Source: Bacteroidota bacterium (GTDB lineage: Bacteria; Bacteroidota; Ignavibacteria; UBA10030; UBA8401). Taken from it: a stretch of 64,000 nucleotides of DNA. The position numbers and the translations under genes were made by a program. This document shows, piece after piece, positions 36,410-46,866 of the stretch; the stretch's first letter is position 1, and the number at the start of each line of letters is the position of its first letter. Below the pieces are notes generated by a model that ran no database searches, was not told the DNA's origin, and saw only the letters and a list, made by a program, of their open reading frames with translations. Location of the stretch: positions 248,001-312,000 of the forward strand of contig DATJPT010000019.1 of the NCBI GenBank assembly GCA_035506275.1, in the 5' to 3' direction.

Positions 36410-36790
36410 GTGATTCAAGGAATCGGCGTAGACCTGATCGAAATCCAGCGGATTCAATCGTCGATCGACGAGTTCGGTGAGACGTTTCTTCGGAAGATTT
36501 TTACCGACGCAGAAATTGCGTACTGCCGTTCGCGAAAAAATCCCGCGCAGCATTTTGCCGCGCGCTTCGCGGCTAAGGAAGCGGTCAGCAAGGCGCTTTC
36601 GACGGGATGGAGCGGAGAATTTGAGTGGAAAAATGTGGAAGTGACGAACGAGCTGTCGGGGAAACCGAATGTCACGCTGCACGGTTCGACGGCGGCGGCC
36701 TTAAAGAAAAGCAGGGTTCATCTCACTCTCTCTCATTCTGAAACCGCGGTCGCTGCGTTTGCCGTCATCGAGGTTGATGGTCCGGTGTAG
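36410..36790 (+). CDS. acpS: Holo-[acyl-carrier-protein] synthase
   Basis: The 126-residue protein is a normal AcpS: IQGIGVDLIEIQRIQ at the N-terminus with the Mg-binding Asp, and FAARFAAKEAVSKALSTG with the second metal ligand Glu. It moves 4'-phosphopantetheine from CoA to acyl carrier protein, in fatty acid synthesis. The start is GTG. It converges with the GDPD gene across a 223-base gap (36791-37013) in which I can support no feature. Confidence 0.95.
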   Translation: MIQGIGVDLIEIQRIQSSIDEFGETFLRKIFTDAEIAYCRSRKNPAQHFAARFAAKEAVSKALSTGWSGEFEWKNVEVTNELSGKPNVTLHGSTAAALKKSRVHLTLSHSETAVAAFAVIEVDGPV

Positions 36791-37013
36791 CGCCGGTGTT
36801 CCCGCCTTTGCTGTTGCTGCCGTGCTGCTCGTTTGAATGTACCTTCGATCGCCGAGCGATCCCTCACCCCCCATCGTAAGTTTCACATGGATGTCCGACC
36901 CCCGGGTGTCCTCCGCTGTGTCGATGCTGATCCATATCCGCACCGGCAGCCACGCCTTGATCCAGCCGCGGTGGAATATTCCCTCCGTACGGAGGAGAGG
37001 AGCGGTGAGCTTT

Positions 37014-37802
37014 TCAACGGAGGAGGGAAGCGATCGCGCTTTTGACCATGGCTGGATTGTCGGCAATGATTCCGTCGGCTCCGAGATGCACCATGCGCGC
37101 CACGTCCCGTTCGGATTTCACGCCGTAGACATAAACGCGGCAATCCGCCTTATGCGCGTCGTGCATAACGTCGCCGTTAAGCTGATATTTGCTGCAGATA
37201 AAGATGTCGGCATGGGCGCGGGCCGCCAACTGGGAGGGGGAGTGACGGAAATCCGCGATCGGATTGTAAAGAATTCCGGTGACGATGCTGCTGTCGATGC
37301 GTTTGATTGCCCTCATCGTGGAATGGTTGAAGGATGAAAACATAATACGATGGGTGGCTTTGAATTTTGCTATAAGGCGGACGATTTCTTCTTCCACCGA
37401 GAAACCGTCGAGTCCCACGACATCGGGCTTGATTTCTATGTTGATACCGATGCCCCGTTTGGTGAGGGGAAGAATGTCTTTAAGAAGCGGGATCCTCTCG
37501 CGGGAGAATTTTCGGGAAAACCAGGTTCCGTTATCGAAGCCGGAGAGCTCCTTTGCGGTGAACTTTTTCAGCGGACCGTGTCCGTCGGAGGTTCGATTGA
37601 GTTTTTTGTCGTGGAAAACGACAAATTCGTTGTCTGCCGATAGCCGCACGTCGAGCTCGAACATGTCGGCTTTTGCTTCGACGGCTTTATGAAATGCGGC
37701 GAGCGAATTTTCCGGCGCCTCCTCTGAAAATCCCCGATGCGCAATGACGACCGGCGCATCGCTGGAGCCGAGATTCCGGAATATTTTTTTTGAAGAAGCC
37801 AT
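37014..37802 (-). CDS. Glycerophosphodiester phosphodiesterase
   Basis: The 262-residue protein has the GDPD motif VIAHRGFSEEAPENSLAAF (His-Arg and Glu-Asn), FELDVRLSADNEFVVFHDKKLNRTSDG with the second His, and INIEIKPD. Such enzymes hydrolyse glycerophosphodiesters from lipid turnover to glycerol-3-phosphate and alcohol. There is no signal peptide, so it is probably cytoplasmic (UgpQ-like). The ATG at 37802 is preferred to a TTG at 37811, with GAGG just upstream. It follows adk after ten bases. Confidence 0.92.
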   Translation of the reverse strand: MASSKKIFRNLGSSDAPVVIAHRGFSEEAPENSLAAFHKAVEAKADMFELDVRLSADNEFVVFHDKKLNRTSDGHGPLKKFTAKELSGFDNGTWFSRKFSRERIPLLKDILPLTKRGIGINIEIKPDVVGLDGFSVEEEIVRLIAKFKATHRIMFSSFNHSTMRAIKRIDSSIVTGILYNPIADFRHSPSQLAARAHADIFICSKYQLNGDVMHDAHKADCRVYVYGVKSERDVARMVHLGADGIIADNPAMVKSAIASLLR

Positions 37803-37811
37803 GGGCCTCAA

Positions 37812-38456
37812 TTAGTTCTGCAGTACCGACAACAGCCGCTGGATAATGTCGACGATCTCTCCGACCCCGTTGACGTTCTGAAGAAGCCCCAGATCCTGGT
37901 AATACTTTTTGACGGGCTCGGTTTCTGTGCGGTAAATTTCCAGGCGTTTCCGTATCGTGTCCGGCGTATCGTCTCCCCGTTCCGCGAGCTCGCCTCCGCA
38001 CTTGAAGCATTTATCCGCCGTGCTGAAATGGTCGATCTCGGAATTATAGATCTTCCCGCAGCTTTTGCAGACCAGCCGCTTGGTCAGCCGGTCAACGATC
38101 TCCTGTTCGTCCACTTCAAGGTTGATCACCTTGTGGACTTTGATATGCAGCTCCTTGAAGATCGGATGAAGCGCCTTTGCCTGAGCCACCGTTCTCGGAA
38201 ATCCGTCGAGGATGAATCCGTTTTTGCAGCGGTCGGTCTGGAGGATATCTTTGATCAGGCCGATCATGACGTTGTCGGGAACCAGCTTCCCCTTTGCCAT
38301 GAATTCGTTGGCCTTGAGGCCGAGCGGCGTCTTCTCATTGATCGCATCGCGCAGGATGTCGCCGGTCGAAATGTGAGGGATGTGGTAGATGTGGGAGAGT
38401 ATCTTCGCCTGCGTCCCTTTGCCGACGCCAGGAGCTCCAAAGAGGATAATATTCAT
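37812..38456 (-). CDS. adk: Adenylate kinase with zinc-type lid
   Basis: The 214-residue enzyme has the P-loop GAPGVGKGT (residues 7-15), DGFPRTVAQA, and a lid with four cysteines (Cys130, Cys133, Cys150, Cys153) as in zinc-stabilised adenylate kinases. It interconverts ATP, AMP and ADP. Length and all motifs are normal. It is followed on the same strand by the GDPD gene. Confidence 0.97.
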   Translation of the reverse strand: MNIILFGAPGVGKGTQAKILSHIYHIPHISTGDILRDAINEKTPLGLKANEFMAKGKLVPDNVMIGLIKDILQTDRCKNGFILDGFPRTVAQAKALHPIFKELHIKVHKVINLEVDEQEIVDRLTKRLVCKSCGKIYNSEIDHFSTADKCFKCGGELAERGDDTPDTIRKRLEIYRTETEPVKKYYQDLGLLQNVNGVGEIVDIIQRLLSVLQN

Positions 38457-38515
38457 AGTCTGGTTTCACAATTGAGAGGCTGCTGATTACAAATTTTGTT
38501 AATTGTCGTTGACGC

Positions 38516-39592
38516 TTACGCCGCTTCACTCTTTACCGCGAGCTGGCCGCATGCGGCGTCGATATCCTCACCGGCGCTGTGGCGGACGAACACCGGGATG
38601 CCGGCGTCCCGGAGCTTTTTGGCAAACCGGGTGATTCTTTCCTGCGGCGATCCTTTCAGCGACGCAGAAAATCCGCGCGGGTTGGTGAACACGATCGAAT
38701 GGAACGGGATCAGGTTCACTCTGCACGGAAAACGGCGCGATGCTTTGATGATCTTCTTGACGTCATCGTCGCCGTCGTTGACCCCGTCGAAAAGAATATA
38801 TTCGAACATGACATTTTTCCGCGTCTTGTGCGAGTAGTATTCGAGCGCGTCGAGCAGCTCTTCGACGGGGAATTTTTTCGTGATGGGCATCAGCCGGGTG
38901 CGGGTCTCGTTGTCCAATGAATGGAGCGAGAGCGCCAGCTTCGGTTTCCGCCCTTCATCCGCCATCCGCTTGATCTGTTCGGCATAACCGGCGGTGGAGA
39001 TGGTGATGCGCCGCGGACTGATTCCCATGCCGAATTCCGACGAGAGAATATCGACCGACGTCATCACGTTGTCGTAATTCAGCATCGGTTCCCCCATCCC
39101 CATGTAAACGACATTCGTGATCGGCTTGCTGCTCATTGCCTGCACCGTCAGTACCTGGTCAACGATCTCTCCGGCGGCGAGGTTTCTGCTGAAACCCATT
39201 GTCGCCGTTGCGCAGAACTTGCAGTCGAGCGGGCATCCGACCTGGGTCGAGATGCAGAGCGTCAGCCTTTTTTCGGCGTCGACCGATTCCTTTCGCGGCG
39301 GAATCAGGACGCTCTCTATTTTCATTCCATCCGACAGCCCGAAAAGAAATTTTATCGTCCCGTCGGATCCGGAACGCTGCTGGTCTGCGACGGCAAGCCG
39401 ATCGATCGCTGCTTCCCGGGTAAGCTGTTCGCGAAGCCGCTGCGACAGCGTCGTCATCGCGTCGAATGACGACACCCGTTGCTTGTACAGCCAGGTGAAA
39501 ATTTGCTTCGCCCGGTATTTTGGCTCGCCTATTGAAGCAACAAAAGCTTCCAGCTGATCCAGCGGAAGCCCTTTGAGGTTTGTCTTGCCCAT
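38516..39592 (-). CDS. rlmN: 23S rRNA (adenine-C2)-methyltransferase, dual-specificity RlmN
   Basis: The 358-residue radical SAM enzyme has the cluster motif Cys120-x3-Cys124-x2-Cys127 (GCPLDCKFCATA), the SAM-binding GMGEPMLNYDNV and a conserved C-terminal Cys near FVRHSAGEDIDAACGQL. It methylates A2503 of 23S rRNA and A37 of some tRNAs. The ATG at 39592 matches the family start; the frame runs further upstream to 39661 but that extension is not conserved-looking. It is divergent from uvrA. Confidence 0.96.
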   Translation of the reverse strand: MGKTNLKGLPLDQLEAFVASIGEPKYRAKQIFTWLYKQRVSSFDAMTTLSQRLREQLTREAAIDRLAVADQQRSGSDGTIKFLFGLSDGMKIESVLIPPRKESVDAEKRLTLCISTQVGCPLDCKFCATATMGFSRNLAAGEIVDQVLTVQAMSSKPITNVVYMGMGEPMLNYDNVMTSVDILSSEFGMGISPRRITISTAGYAEQIKRMADEGRKPKLALSLHSLDNETRTRLMPITKKFPVEELLDALEYYSHKTRKNVMFEYILFDGVNDGDDDVKKIIKASRRFPCRVNLIPFHSIVFTNPRGFSASLKGSPQERITRFAKKLRDAGIPVFVRHSAGEDIDAACGQLAVKSEAA

Positions 39593-39818
39593 CTTCCCGA
39601 AAAAATTCCCACCAATGTAGCCATTTTTGGCGAGTGAAGCAAGGAGGGAAATTCCGGACATTCGGCTGAAAAGTTACCGCTTGACCCTGCAAAATGAGTC
39701 ACGACCCGGATTACAACGCCATTCTCACAGGCTGCTGATGTGTGGGAGTTGCGCAAGCTGTAATAAAGAGTTTCGGCCAGCTCACTTCATTAGCCCGCAT
39801 TGCATTCTCCGCCAATCC

Positions 39819-39847
39819 TTGCAAATAATTTGTATTATCGCTATCCT
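39819..39847 (+). promoter_or_regulatory. Sigma70-type promoter for uvrA
   Basis: TTGCAA (39819-39824), a 17-base spacer and TATCCT (39842-39847). Transcription would start near 39854, about 32 bases before the ATG. No LexA-type operator was recognised around it. Confidence 0.55.
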
Positions 39848-39885
39848 TCATCGAATTCTTTTCAGTTTTTTCTCCCCCAAAAGTA

Positions 39886-42720
39886 ATGCCGAAAAAAGAA
39901 GAAGCAGCGGTATCTTCAAAAAAACATGAGGCAACTCCTGCCGGGAAGGATGTTCTCAGCATCCGCGGCGCGCGTGTGCACAACCTGAAGAACATCAGCA
40001 TTGACATCCCGCGGAACAAGCTGGTCGTCATCACCGGGGTCAGCGGCTCCGGAAAATCGAGCCTCGCGTTCGATACCATCTATGCGGAGGGTCAGCGCCG
40101 GTACGTCGAAAGCCTTTCGTCGTATGCCCGTCAGTTCTTGGAGCGCATGGATAAGCCGGATGTCGACATGATCCAGGGGATGAGTCCCGCCATCGCCATC
40201 GAGCAAAAAACCAACACCCGCAACCCCCGATCGACGGTCGCAACGACGACAGAGATCTACGATTATCTCCGCCTCCTTTTTGCCCGCGTCGGAAAAACAT
40301 ACTGCCGCGTCTGCGGACGGGTGATCACGCGCGACTCTGTCCATTCTGTGGTCGACCGGGTATTGCAGGAAGAGGACGGCGCGAAATTTTATGTGACGTT
40401 CCCGATGCGGGAACACGAAGGGCACACGTTGAAAGAAGAGCTCGCCGCATTGAAGAAACGCGGTTTCTTCCGCCTGATCGTCAACGGCGAATTGATCGAC
40501 CTGAACGAGCGGTCGTACACTTCTTCAAAGAAGGGGATCTTCGTTCTCGTCGACCGCTATGTTCTGAGGAAGAGCGAGAAAGCGAGCGAAACGCGGCTGG
40601 CCGATTCGATTCAAACCGCTTTTGTCGAGGGGGACGGCTATTGCATGCTCTATAATTTGGGGAACAAGGAGCAGCTCTCGTTTAACCAGCATTTCGAATG
40701 TCCCGTCGACCACATCCGGTATGAAGAGCCGGAGCCGCATCTTTTTTCGTTCAACAATCCGATCGGGGCTTGTCCCAAGTGCCAGGGATTCGGCCGCGCC
40801 GTCGGACTGGACATGGACCTGATCGTTCCCAACAAAGAAAAATCGCTGCGCGACGGCGCGATCCAGCCGTGGACCACGCCGAAATTCCGCGAGAATCTGC
40901 GCGACCTCTTTTCGATCGCCGTCGATGCAAAGGTTCCGATGAATGTCCCGTTTTCCAAACTCACCCCCGAGCAGCTGGGCATCGTCATGAACGGCTACGG
41001 CCGCCAGTTCGACGGCATCAACGGCTTCTTTAAAATGGTCGAGAGGAAGGCGTATAAAATTCAGTACCGCGTCTTGCTGAGCAAGTACCGCGGCTATACG
41101 ACATGCGATGAATGCGGAGGAGCGCGGCTCCGCAAGGATGCGCTCGATGTCAAGATTTGCGGCTCTACGATCGCCGGCGTCGTTGAAATGACCATCGAAG
41201 CGGCGGATGAATTTTTCAGAAAAGCCGAATTCTCCGATTTTGAGCTGAGCGTTTGCAAGAGAATTTTGGACGAGATCCAAAAGCGCCTCCGCTATTTGGT
41301 CGATGTCGGCCTCGGCTATATCACGCTCGACCGGCTTTCGTCGACTCTTTCCGGAGGAGAATCCCAGCGGATCAACCTTGCAACGTCCATCGGCTCATCG
41401 CTTGTCGGGTCGATCTACGTGCTGGACGAGCCGAGCATCGGCCTTCATCCGCTCGACAACGACCGGCTGATCCGCATCCTCAAATCGCTCCGCGACATCG
41501 GCAATACGGTGCTGGTGGTCGAACACGATTCCGATATGATGAGGGAAGCGGACGTGCTTATCGACATGGGACCGAAGGCGGGAGAACACGGCGGCGAGGT
41601 CACTTTTTTTGGGCCATACAAGGATTGCATCGCCGACAGTTCGTCTCTCACCGGGAAATATCTCGGCGGGAAGTTGTCGATTCCTATTCCGAAAGCACGA
41701 AGAAAGAAAAGCTCCGCGTCGGTGAAAGTATTGAACGCTTTCGAGCATAACTTGAGAAATATCGACGTGACGATTCCGCTGAACATGTTCGTCTGCATCA
41801 CCGGCGTCAGCGGGTCGGGGAAGAGTACGCTCGTCCACGAGGTTCTTTATCAAGGATTGAAGAAGAAACTGCAGGCGGAAGGGGGCGGAGTGTTGGGCGC
41901 CGGCTCGATCGAAGGGTTCGAGCATCTCTCGGCGGTCGAGCTTGTCGACCAGTCGCCGATCGGCCGTTCCCCGCGATCGAACCCGATCACCTACATCAAA
42001 GCCTTCGAGTTGATCCGCGACCTGCTTGCCGGCACCCAGGCGGCGAAGATTCACGGGTATGCGCCCGGATATTTTTCATTCAACGTTCCCGGTGGCCGCT
42101 GCGAGACCTGCGAGGGGGACGGAGTTCAGAAGATCGAAATGCAGTTCATGGCGGATTTGTACCTCACGTGCGAGAGCTGCAAAGGGAAGCGCTACAAAAA
42201 AGAAGCCCTGGACATCCGGTATAACGGAAAAAATGTCGACGATATTCTTTCAATGACCGTCAGCGAAGCGATCGATTTTTTCAAAAGCCGCGCAGACGGC
42301 CGGCGCGTTGCGCAAAAGCTCAGGATCCTCGACGATGTCGGCCTCGGTTATTTGCGGCTTGGCCAGCCTGCGACGACGCTCTCCGGCGGCGAGGCGCAGC
42401 GTGTGAAGCTCGCCGCGCATCTGACGACGCAGTTCGAGGGGCAGACGCTCTTCATTTTTGACGAACCGACGACCGGCCTCCACTTCGACGACATTGCCAA
42501 GCTGCTGAAGTGCTTCGACGCCCTTCTGGATGCGGGGCATTCCCTCCTCATCATCGAACACAACCTCGATGTCATCAAGTGCGCCGATCATGTGATCGAC
42601 CTTGGACCGGGGGGAGGAGTGAATGGGGGGAAAGTTGTAGCCACTGGAAGCCCGGAAGAGATTGCGGCGAACGCTCAATCGTACACCGGACATTTTTTGA
42701 AGAAAGTTCTTTCTGCATAA
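39886..42720 (+). CDS. uvrA: Excinuclease ABC subunit A
   Basis: The 944-residue protein has the full UvrA layout: two ABC modules with Walker [13 protein letters not shown] and [14 protein letters not shown], signatures LSGGESQR and LSGGEAQR, and zinc-finger cysteines (CPVDH...CPKCQGFG and CETCEGDG...CESCKGKR). It finds DNA lesions and loads UvrB in nucleotide excision repair. A short Lys/Glu-rich extension precedes [15 protein letters not shown] terminator for the convergent gene lies at its 3' end. Confidence 0.98.
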   Translation: MPKKEEAAVSSKKHEATPAGKDVLSIRGARVHNLKNISIDIPRNKLVVITGVSGSGKSSLAFDTIYAEGQRRYVESLSSYARQFLERMDKPDVDMIQGMSPAIAIEQKTNTRNPRSTVATTTEIYDYLRLLFARVGKTYCRVCGRVITRDSVHSVVDRVLQEEDGAKFYVTFPMREHEGHTLKEELAALKKRGFFRLIVNGELIDLNERSYTSSKKGIFVLVDRYVLRKSEKASETRLADSIQTAFVEGDGYCMLYNLGNKEQLSFNQHFECPVDHIRYEEPEPHLFSFNNPIGACPKCQGFGRAVGLDMDLIVPNKEKSLRDGAIQPWTTPKFRENLRDLFSIAVDAKVPMNVPFSKLTPEQLGIVMNGYGRQFDGINGFFKMVERKAYKIQYRVLLSKYRGYTTCDECGGARLRKDALDVKICGSTIAGVVEMTIEAADEFFRKAEFSDFELSVCKRILDEIQKRLRYLVDVGLGYITLDRLSSTLSGGESQRINLATSIGSSLVGSIYVLDEPSIGLHPLDNDRLIRILKSLRDIGNTVLVVEHDSDMMREADVLIDMGPKAGEHGGEVTFFGPYKDCIADSSSLTGKYLGGKLSIPIPKARRKKSSASVKVLNAFEHNLRNIDVTIPLNMFVCITGVSGSGKSTLVHEVLYQGLKKKLQAEGGGVLGAGSIEGFEHLSAVELVDQSPIGRSPRSNPITYIKAFELIRDLLAGTQAAKIHGYAPGYFSFNVPGGRCETCEGDGVQKIEMQFMADLYLTCESCKGKRYKKEALDIRYNGKNVDDILSMTVSEAIDFFKSRADGRRVAQKLRILDDVGLGYLRLGQPATTLSGGEAQRVKLAAHLTTQFEGQTLFIFDEPTTGLHFDDIAKLLKCFDALLDAGHSLLIIEHNLDVIKCADHVIDLGPGGGVNGGKVVATGSPEEIAANAQSYTGHFLKKVLSA

Positions 42721-42751
42721 AAAAATCCCCCGCCAACCATGCTCGGCAGGG
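42719..42751 (-). terminator. Rho-independent terminator of the outer-membrane protein gene
   Basis: On the minus strand the arms CCCTGCC and GGCGGGG (plus 42745-42751 and 42728-42734, one G-T pair) enclose a 10-base loop and are followed by a run of seven T (plus A-run 42719-42725). It lies about 40 bases after the stop codon of the minus-strand gene. Confidence 0.7.
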
Positions 42752-42791
42752 AATTGTCAATCCAAGAAGCAGCGTCTGTCGGATTGGTATG

Positions 42792-43550
42792 CTAAAATAC
42801 CGACCCGAAATTCAGCGTAATGAATAATCCCCCGAAATCTTTTTTCTTCTCGATCGATCCATCGTTGTTCTCCATGCTGTCGATGCCGTCCTGGAAATAT
42901 TCGAAGTAGTAACGGATGTTGATTCCCGAAATGGTCCCTCGGTCGGAGCCGAAGTACGCCCCGAAACCGACATACCCCCCAGCAGTGTAATGCGCCTGCC
43001 CGTATCCGATGCTGTTGAAGAATTCCCTGTCGTACGGCGTTGCAAAGACGAGCGTCGGTCCGACCGCCGCATTGACATACGGCCGGAAATTGTCGAGAAT
43101 CTCGTCGGCAAATAACCGGTACTGGACGCCGACGTGAAGAGGAATCAAAAGGAAGCGGTTGATCTTTCCGGGGACGATCGTTTCGCCGTCATACGTCACG
43201 TATTCAACTTCGTTTGCATCCTTCGCTTCTGAAAATCCGATCGAGAGCATCCCGAATAATTCTTCCGAGTACTCGTGCCGGTAGAATCCGCCAAGCCCGA
43301 AGCCGTCATTCGAAAGAAGGATATCCACTCCGCCGGCGTCGGCAAGAAACGCCGTTTGCTGCGTCGGGATCAGGTCTTTGTTCGGCGATTCGAAGACGAT
43401 GTTCGTGTCGGGGTTGCTTTTCTCGTTCAGTCCTCTGAGCGAGAAAAATGGCATTGTTCCCGGCGCCGCATCCTGAGAAAATGCAGAGGCGGCCGGCAAG
43501 AGAACGATGGCCGCCGACCGGCAGGCAATTGAGAAGAGTGATCGTTTCAT
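42792..43550 (-). CDS. Outer-membrane beta-barrel protein, unknown
   Basis: The 252-residue protein has a signal peptide (SAAIVLLPAASAFSQ) and a pattern of alternating residues and Gly/aromatic strands ending in LFITLNFGSVF, fitting an eight-stranded outer-membrane barrel of the OmpA/OmpW-like size. No OmpA peptidoglycan domain is present. Function is unknown. GGAGC lies before the ATG, and a clear terminator follows the gene. Confidence 0.78.
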   Translation of the reverse strand: MKRSLFSIACRSAAIVLLPAASAFSQDAAPGTMPFFSLRGLNEKSNPDTNIVFESPNKDLIPTQQTAFLADAGGVDILLSNDGFGLGGFYRHEYSEELFGMLSIGFSEAKDANEVEYVTYDGETIVPGKINRFLLIPLHVGVQYRLFADEILDNFRPYVNAAVGPTLVFATPYDREFFNSIGYGQAHYTAGGYVGFGAYFGSDRGTISGINIRYYFEYFQDGIDSMENNDGSIEKKKDFGGLFITLNFGSVF

Positions 43551-43615
43551 AATGCGCTCCTGTTAGAGAGTCAGCTATCTAAACAATTTCCGGGATAAAG
43601 AGTTTCATGGTATCA

Positions 43616-44788
43616 TCACTCGACCGAAAGCAAGGCAAACTTCAGATATTTGGTCTCCGGCATCGCGGGCAAGGTCGGGTGGTCCGGCGCCGCCCCGCCG
43701 AAATCGAGCAGTCTCACTTTCCGTCCCGCTTTGACAGCGCTGTCATTAATAATGTTTAAGAATGTCGTTTCCTCTATATGGTGAGAACAAGAAGCGGTGG
43801 CAAGAGTCCCGCCTGAGCGGAGGATTTTCATGGCGCCGGCGTTGAGCTCTTTGTAACCCTTCACGGCGGTCGCGACGGTCTTTCGGTTCTTTGTAAAGGA
43901 AGGGGGGTCGAGGACGACAAGATCGTACTCTTTCTTCTGGCCTGCCAACGCTTCGAAAACATCGGCGCATAGGAACGTCGCCGAATGGATATTGTTCAAG
44001 GTCGCGTTCACCTTTGATTTTTCAACCGCGTACTCGGAGCTGTCGATGCCCGTCGCAGAACGCGCCCCGAAATGCGCAGCATAGATCCCGAACCCTCCTT
44101 CATTGCAAAAACAGTCGAGAACTTCGGCATCTTTTGAAAAGGGCCGAAGCGCCGCGCGATTTTCTCTTTGGTCGAGGAAGAAACCGGTTTTTTGCCCTTC
44201 CAGCAGGTCCACGCGGAATTTAAGGTCGTGCAGTTCGATGATCGTCGGCTCGACGGTACCGCGGAGGATCCCTTTCCGGGCCGGCAGCTCTTCAAGCGCA
44301 CGGAGCGGGGATTCGTTTCGCTCGACGATCCCTCGCGGGGAAAAAATCGAAACGAGCACATCGCAGATCAGTGTCAGCCGCGAATCCATTCCTGAAGAAA
44401 AAGTCTGGACCGAAAGGTACTCGTTGTACTTATCGATGATCAATCCGGAAAGAAAATCGCTCTCCCCGTGCACGAGGCGGAACGTTGCGTTCTTGGGGTA
44501 GAGCTTTTTCCGCAAGGCAAGGGCCGAAAGTATCCGCCGCTCGAAAAACTTGAAATCGATCTCTTCGTCATCCGCGGAGAGGAACCGGGCTGCAATGAGC
44601 GAATGGGAATTGTAAAAGCCGATGCCGAGCCGCTTCATGTCGTGCCGGACGATCTCAACGATGTCGCCGCTCCGGGGAGCGCCGTTGATCGTTTGAATTT
44701 CATTGCTGAAGACCCACTGATGCCCGGCCTGAATGCGGCGCTCTTCATTCTTTTTTAGGACTATATTTTTTTTGTTGATTACAGGCAT
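43616..44788 (-). CDS. RlmI-like 23S rRNA (cytosine-C5)-methyltransferase
   Basis: The 390-residue protein has an N-terminal PUA domain (NEERRIQAGHQWVFSNEI), a central EEHD-type linker with GQKTGFFLDQRENR, and a class I SAM domain with VLDCFCNEGGFGIYAA, DLVVLDPPSFTKN and ATASCSHHI. It matches RlmI, which methylates C1962 of 23S rRNA. The ATG at 44788 gives the family length; the open frame further upstream is the promoter region. RlmI orthology is likely but other PUA methyltransferases look similar. Confidence 0.88.
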   Translation of the reverse strand: MPVINKKNIVLKKNEERRIQAGHQWVFSNEIQTINGAPRSGDIVEIVRHDMKRLGIGFYNSHSLIAARFLSADDEEIDFKFFERRILSALALRKKLYPKNATFRLVHGESDFLSGLIIDKYNEYLSVQTFSSGMDSRLTLICDVLVSIFSPRGIVERNESPLRALEELPARKGILRGTVEPTIIELHDLKFRVDLLEGQKTGFFLDQRENRAALRPFSKDAEVLDCFCNEGGFGIYAAHFGARSATGIDSSEYAVEKSKVNATLNNIHSATFLCADVFEALAGQKKEYDLVVLDPPSFTKNRKTVATAVKGYKELNAGAMKILRSGGTLATASCSHHIEETTFLNIINDSAVKAGRKVRLLDFGGAAPDHPTLPAMPETKYLKFALLSVE

Positions 44789-44843
44789 CGCGCTGCGGCG
44801 GAAATGGATGATCGATGATAGCGGTGAGGGCTTCTTGTTATGC

Positions 44844-44872
44844 AAAGTATCAAGAAAGAAAAGGAATGTCAA
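44844..44872 (-). promoter_or_regulatory. Sigma70-type promoter for the RlmI-like gene
   Basis: On the minus strand: -35 TTGACA (plus 44867-44872), 17-base spacer, -10 TACTTT (44844-44849). Transcription near 44837 gives a leader of about 50 bases and rules out the longer open frame as coding. Confidence 0.55.
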
Positions 44873-44884
44873 GGTAAGGTAGGG

Positions 44885-45406
44885 CTAGGTAGTGTCTCAA
44901 TATGATAGGGATCCTTTCTTTCCGAGAAAGAAAGGATCAAAAGAAATCTCTCGTCCGAAGGATCCCTTCGGGGAAAATCGTAACGCGCGGATTCAATCCC
45001 AGCCGCACCCCCGCCAATTTCGGTGCAAACAAGTTTTTTGAATATCATCATATGGGACTATTGCACCGAAATTGGAACCCTTCGATTGAATCCTTCCCCC
45101 CGCTCGCATCCGACGATTTCGAAACGTGGTCAAAATGCCGCTGGAATTTCAAGCGAGGAATCGGCGGATATGTGCGTTGGGTGCGATGCGCGCGTTAAGA
45201 AAACGGCAAGCTTGTGAGTCGGCATGAGGGGCCGTTTTCTTGGGCATGTGCGAAGGAAAGCATCGCGAGGGTTCCGATTCCGAGAGGCTCTTCCCGCTTT
45301 CCAAAACTATGAAAGGCGGGATCCCGTAAAGCGGGACTTTGCTTCTTTCTCTGGCTGCAGAGAAAGAAGACGGATTTGGCAAAATTCATACTGAGGCACC
45401 ACCTAG
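44885..45406. mobile_element. MITE-like repeat, copy B (about 522 bp) with several hairpins
   Basis: The ends are inverted matches: left CTAGGTAGTGTCTCAATATG (44885 on) and the reverse of the right end CTAGGTGGTGCCTCAGTATG agree at 17 of 20 bases. CTAG at both edges could be a duplicated target. Inside are perfect hairpins: 12-base arms GATCCTTTCTTT / AAAGAAAGGATC (44910-44938), 15-base arms at 45014-45028 and 45061-45075, and 11-base arms at 45197-45207 and 45231-45241. It shares several blocks with copy A (34122-34365). No transposase is encoded; the open frames inside look like chance. It occupies most of the 910-base gap between two genes. Confidence 0.72.
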
Positions 45407-45491
45407 TGTTACAGTTCCACATTAGAAGCGATTGGGAACGGAGTAAGACAAGCAAGCGGAGCGAGAGGGGAAATTCTCAAGCTGTAGCACC
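45406..45491. repeat. Small inverted-repeat element abutting MITE copy B
   Basis: The left edge GTGTTACAG and the reverse of the right edge GGTGCTACAG form short terminal inverted repeats around an 86-base purine-rich core. It begins where copy B ends, so B may have inserted at its edge. It could equally be unrelated spacer. Confidence 0.35.
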
Positions 45492-45618
45492 AACCAAGGT
45501 AGGCGATGCAAGAAAGGGGGAGTGAGTTTCATCCGAAAAATCGTGTGCATGATCTTTTTTGAAATAATTGAAATCGCCCCGGCTCGGTTCCGCGGCTGGT
45601 CCCGCGTCGAAAATGCCC

Positions 45619-45647
45619 TTGCAACACATTCCGTACTTTCGTATATT
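45619..45647 (+). promoter_or_regulatory. Sigma70-type promoter for the aldolase gene
   Basis: TTGCAA (45619-45624), a 17-base spacer and TATATT (45642-45647). Transcription near 45654 leaves a leader of about 45 bases with GGAG at 45689-45692, which supports the ATG at 45699. Confidence 0.7.
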
Positions 45648-45698
45648 TTCAAGGATGCAGCACCACTGAACTTGAAACTTTTTTTATCGGAGATGAAT

Positions 45699-46751
<1,053 letters not shown>

Positions 46752-46823
46752 TCATCGCCGTTTGCACGTTTTTGAGCTAGACAGACAAAAGCACGTGAAG
46801 CAGAATTAAACTCGGATTGGAAC

Positions 46824-46860
46824 AGGCGTCCCGCCGCAACGGGACGCCTTCTTTATTTTT
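46824..46860 (+). terminator. Rho-independent terminator after the aldolase gene
   Basis: Ten-base perfect arms AGGCGTCCCG (46824-46833) and CGGGACGCCT (46840-46849) with a six-base loop are followed by TCTTTATTTTT. It ends the aldolase transcript just before the CDF gene. Confidence 0.9.
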
Positions 46861-46866
46861 GCTCCC

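Noticed and set aside
36701-37066. 121-residue minus-strand frame between acpS and the GDPD gene
   Set aside because: It overlaps acpS and the GDPD end and has no ribosome site; part looked protein-like but no family was recognised.
44970-45010. tRNA-like T-loop (GGATTCAATCC)
   Set aside because: No acceptor or anticodon stem can be drawn around it.
44902-45198. 98-residue open frame inside MITE copy B
   Set aside because: It lies across the hairpins, copy A has no matching frame, and the residues look like chance translation.
45522-45698. Longer N-terminus for the aldolase
   Set aside because: It contains the promoter at 45619-45647; ATG 45699 has GGAG and gives the family length.
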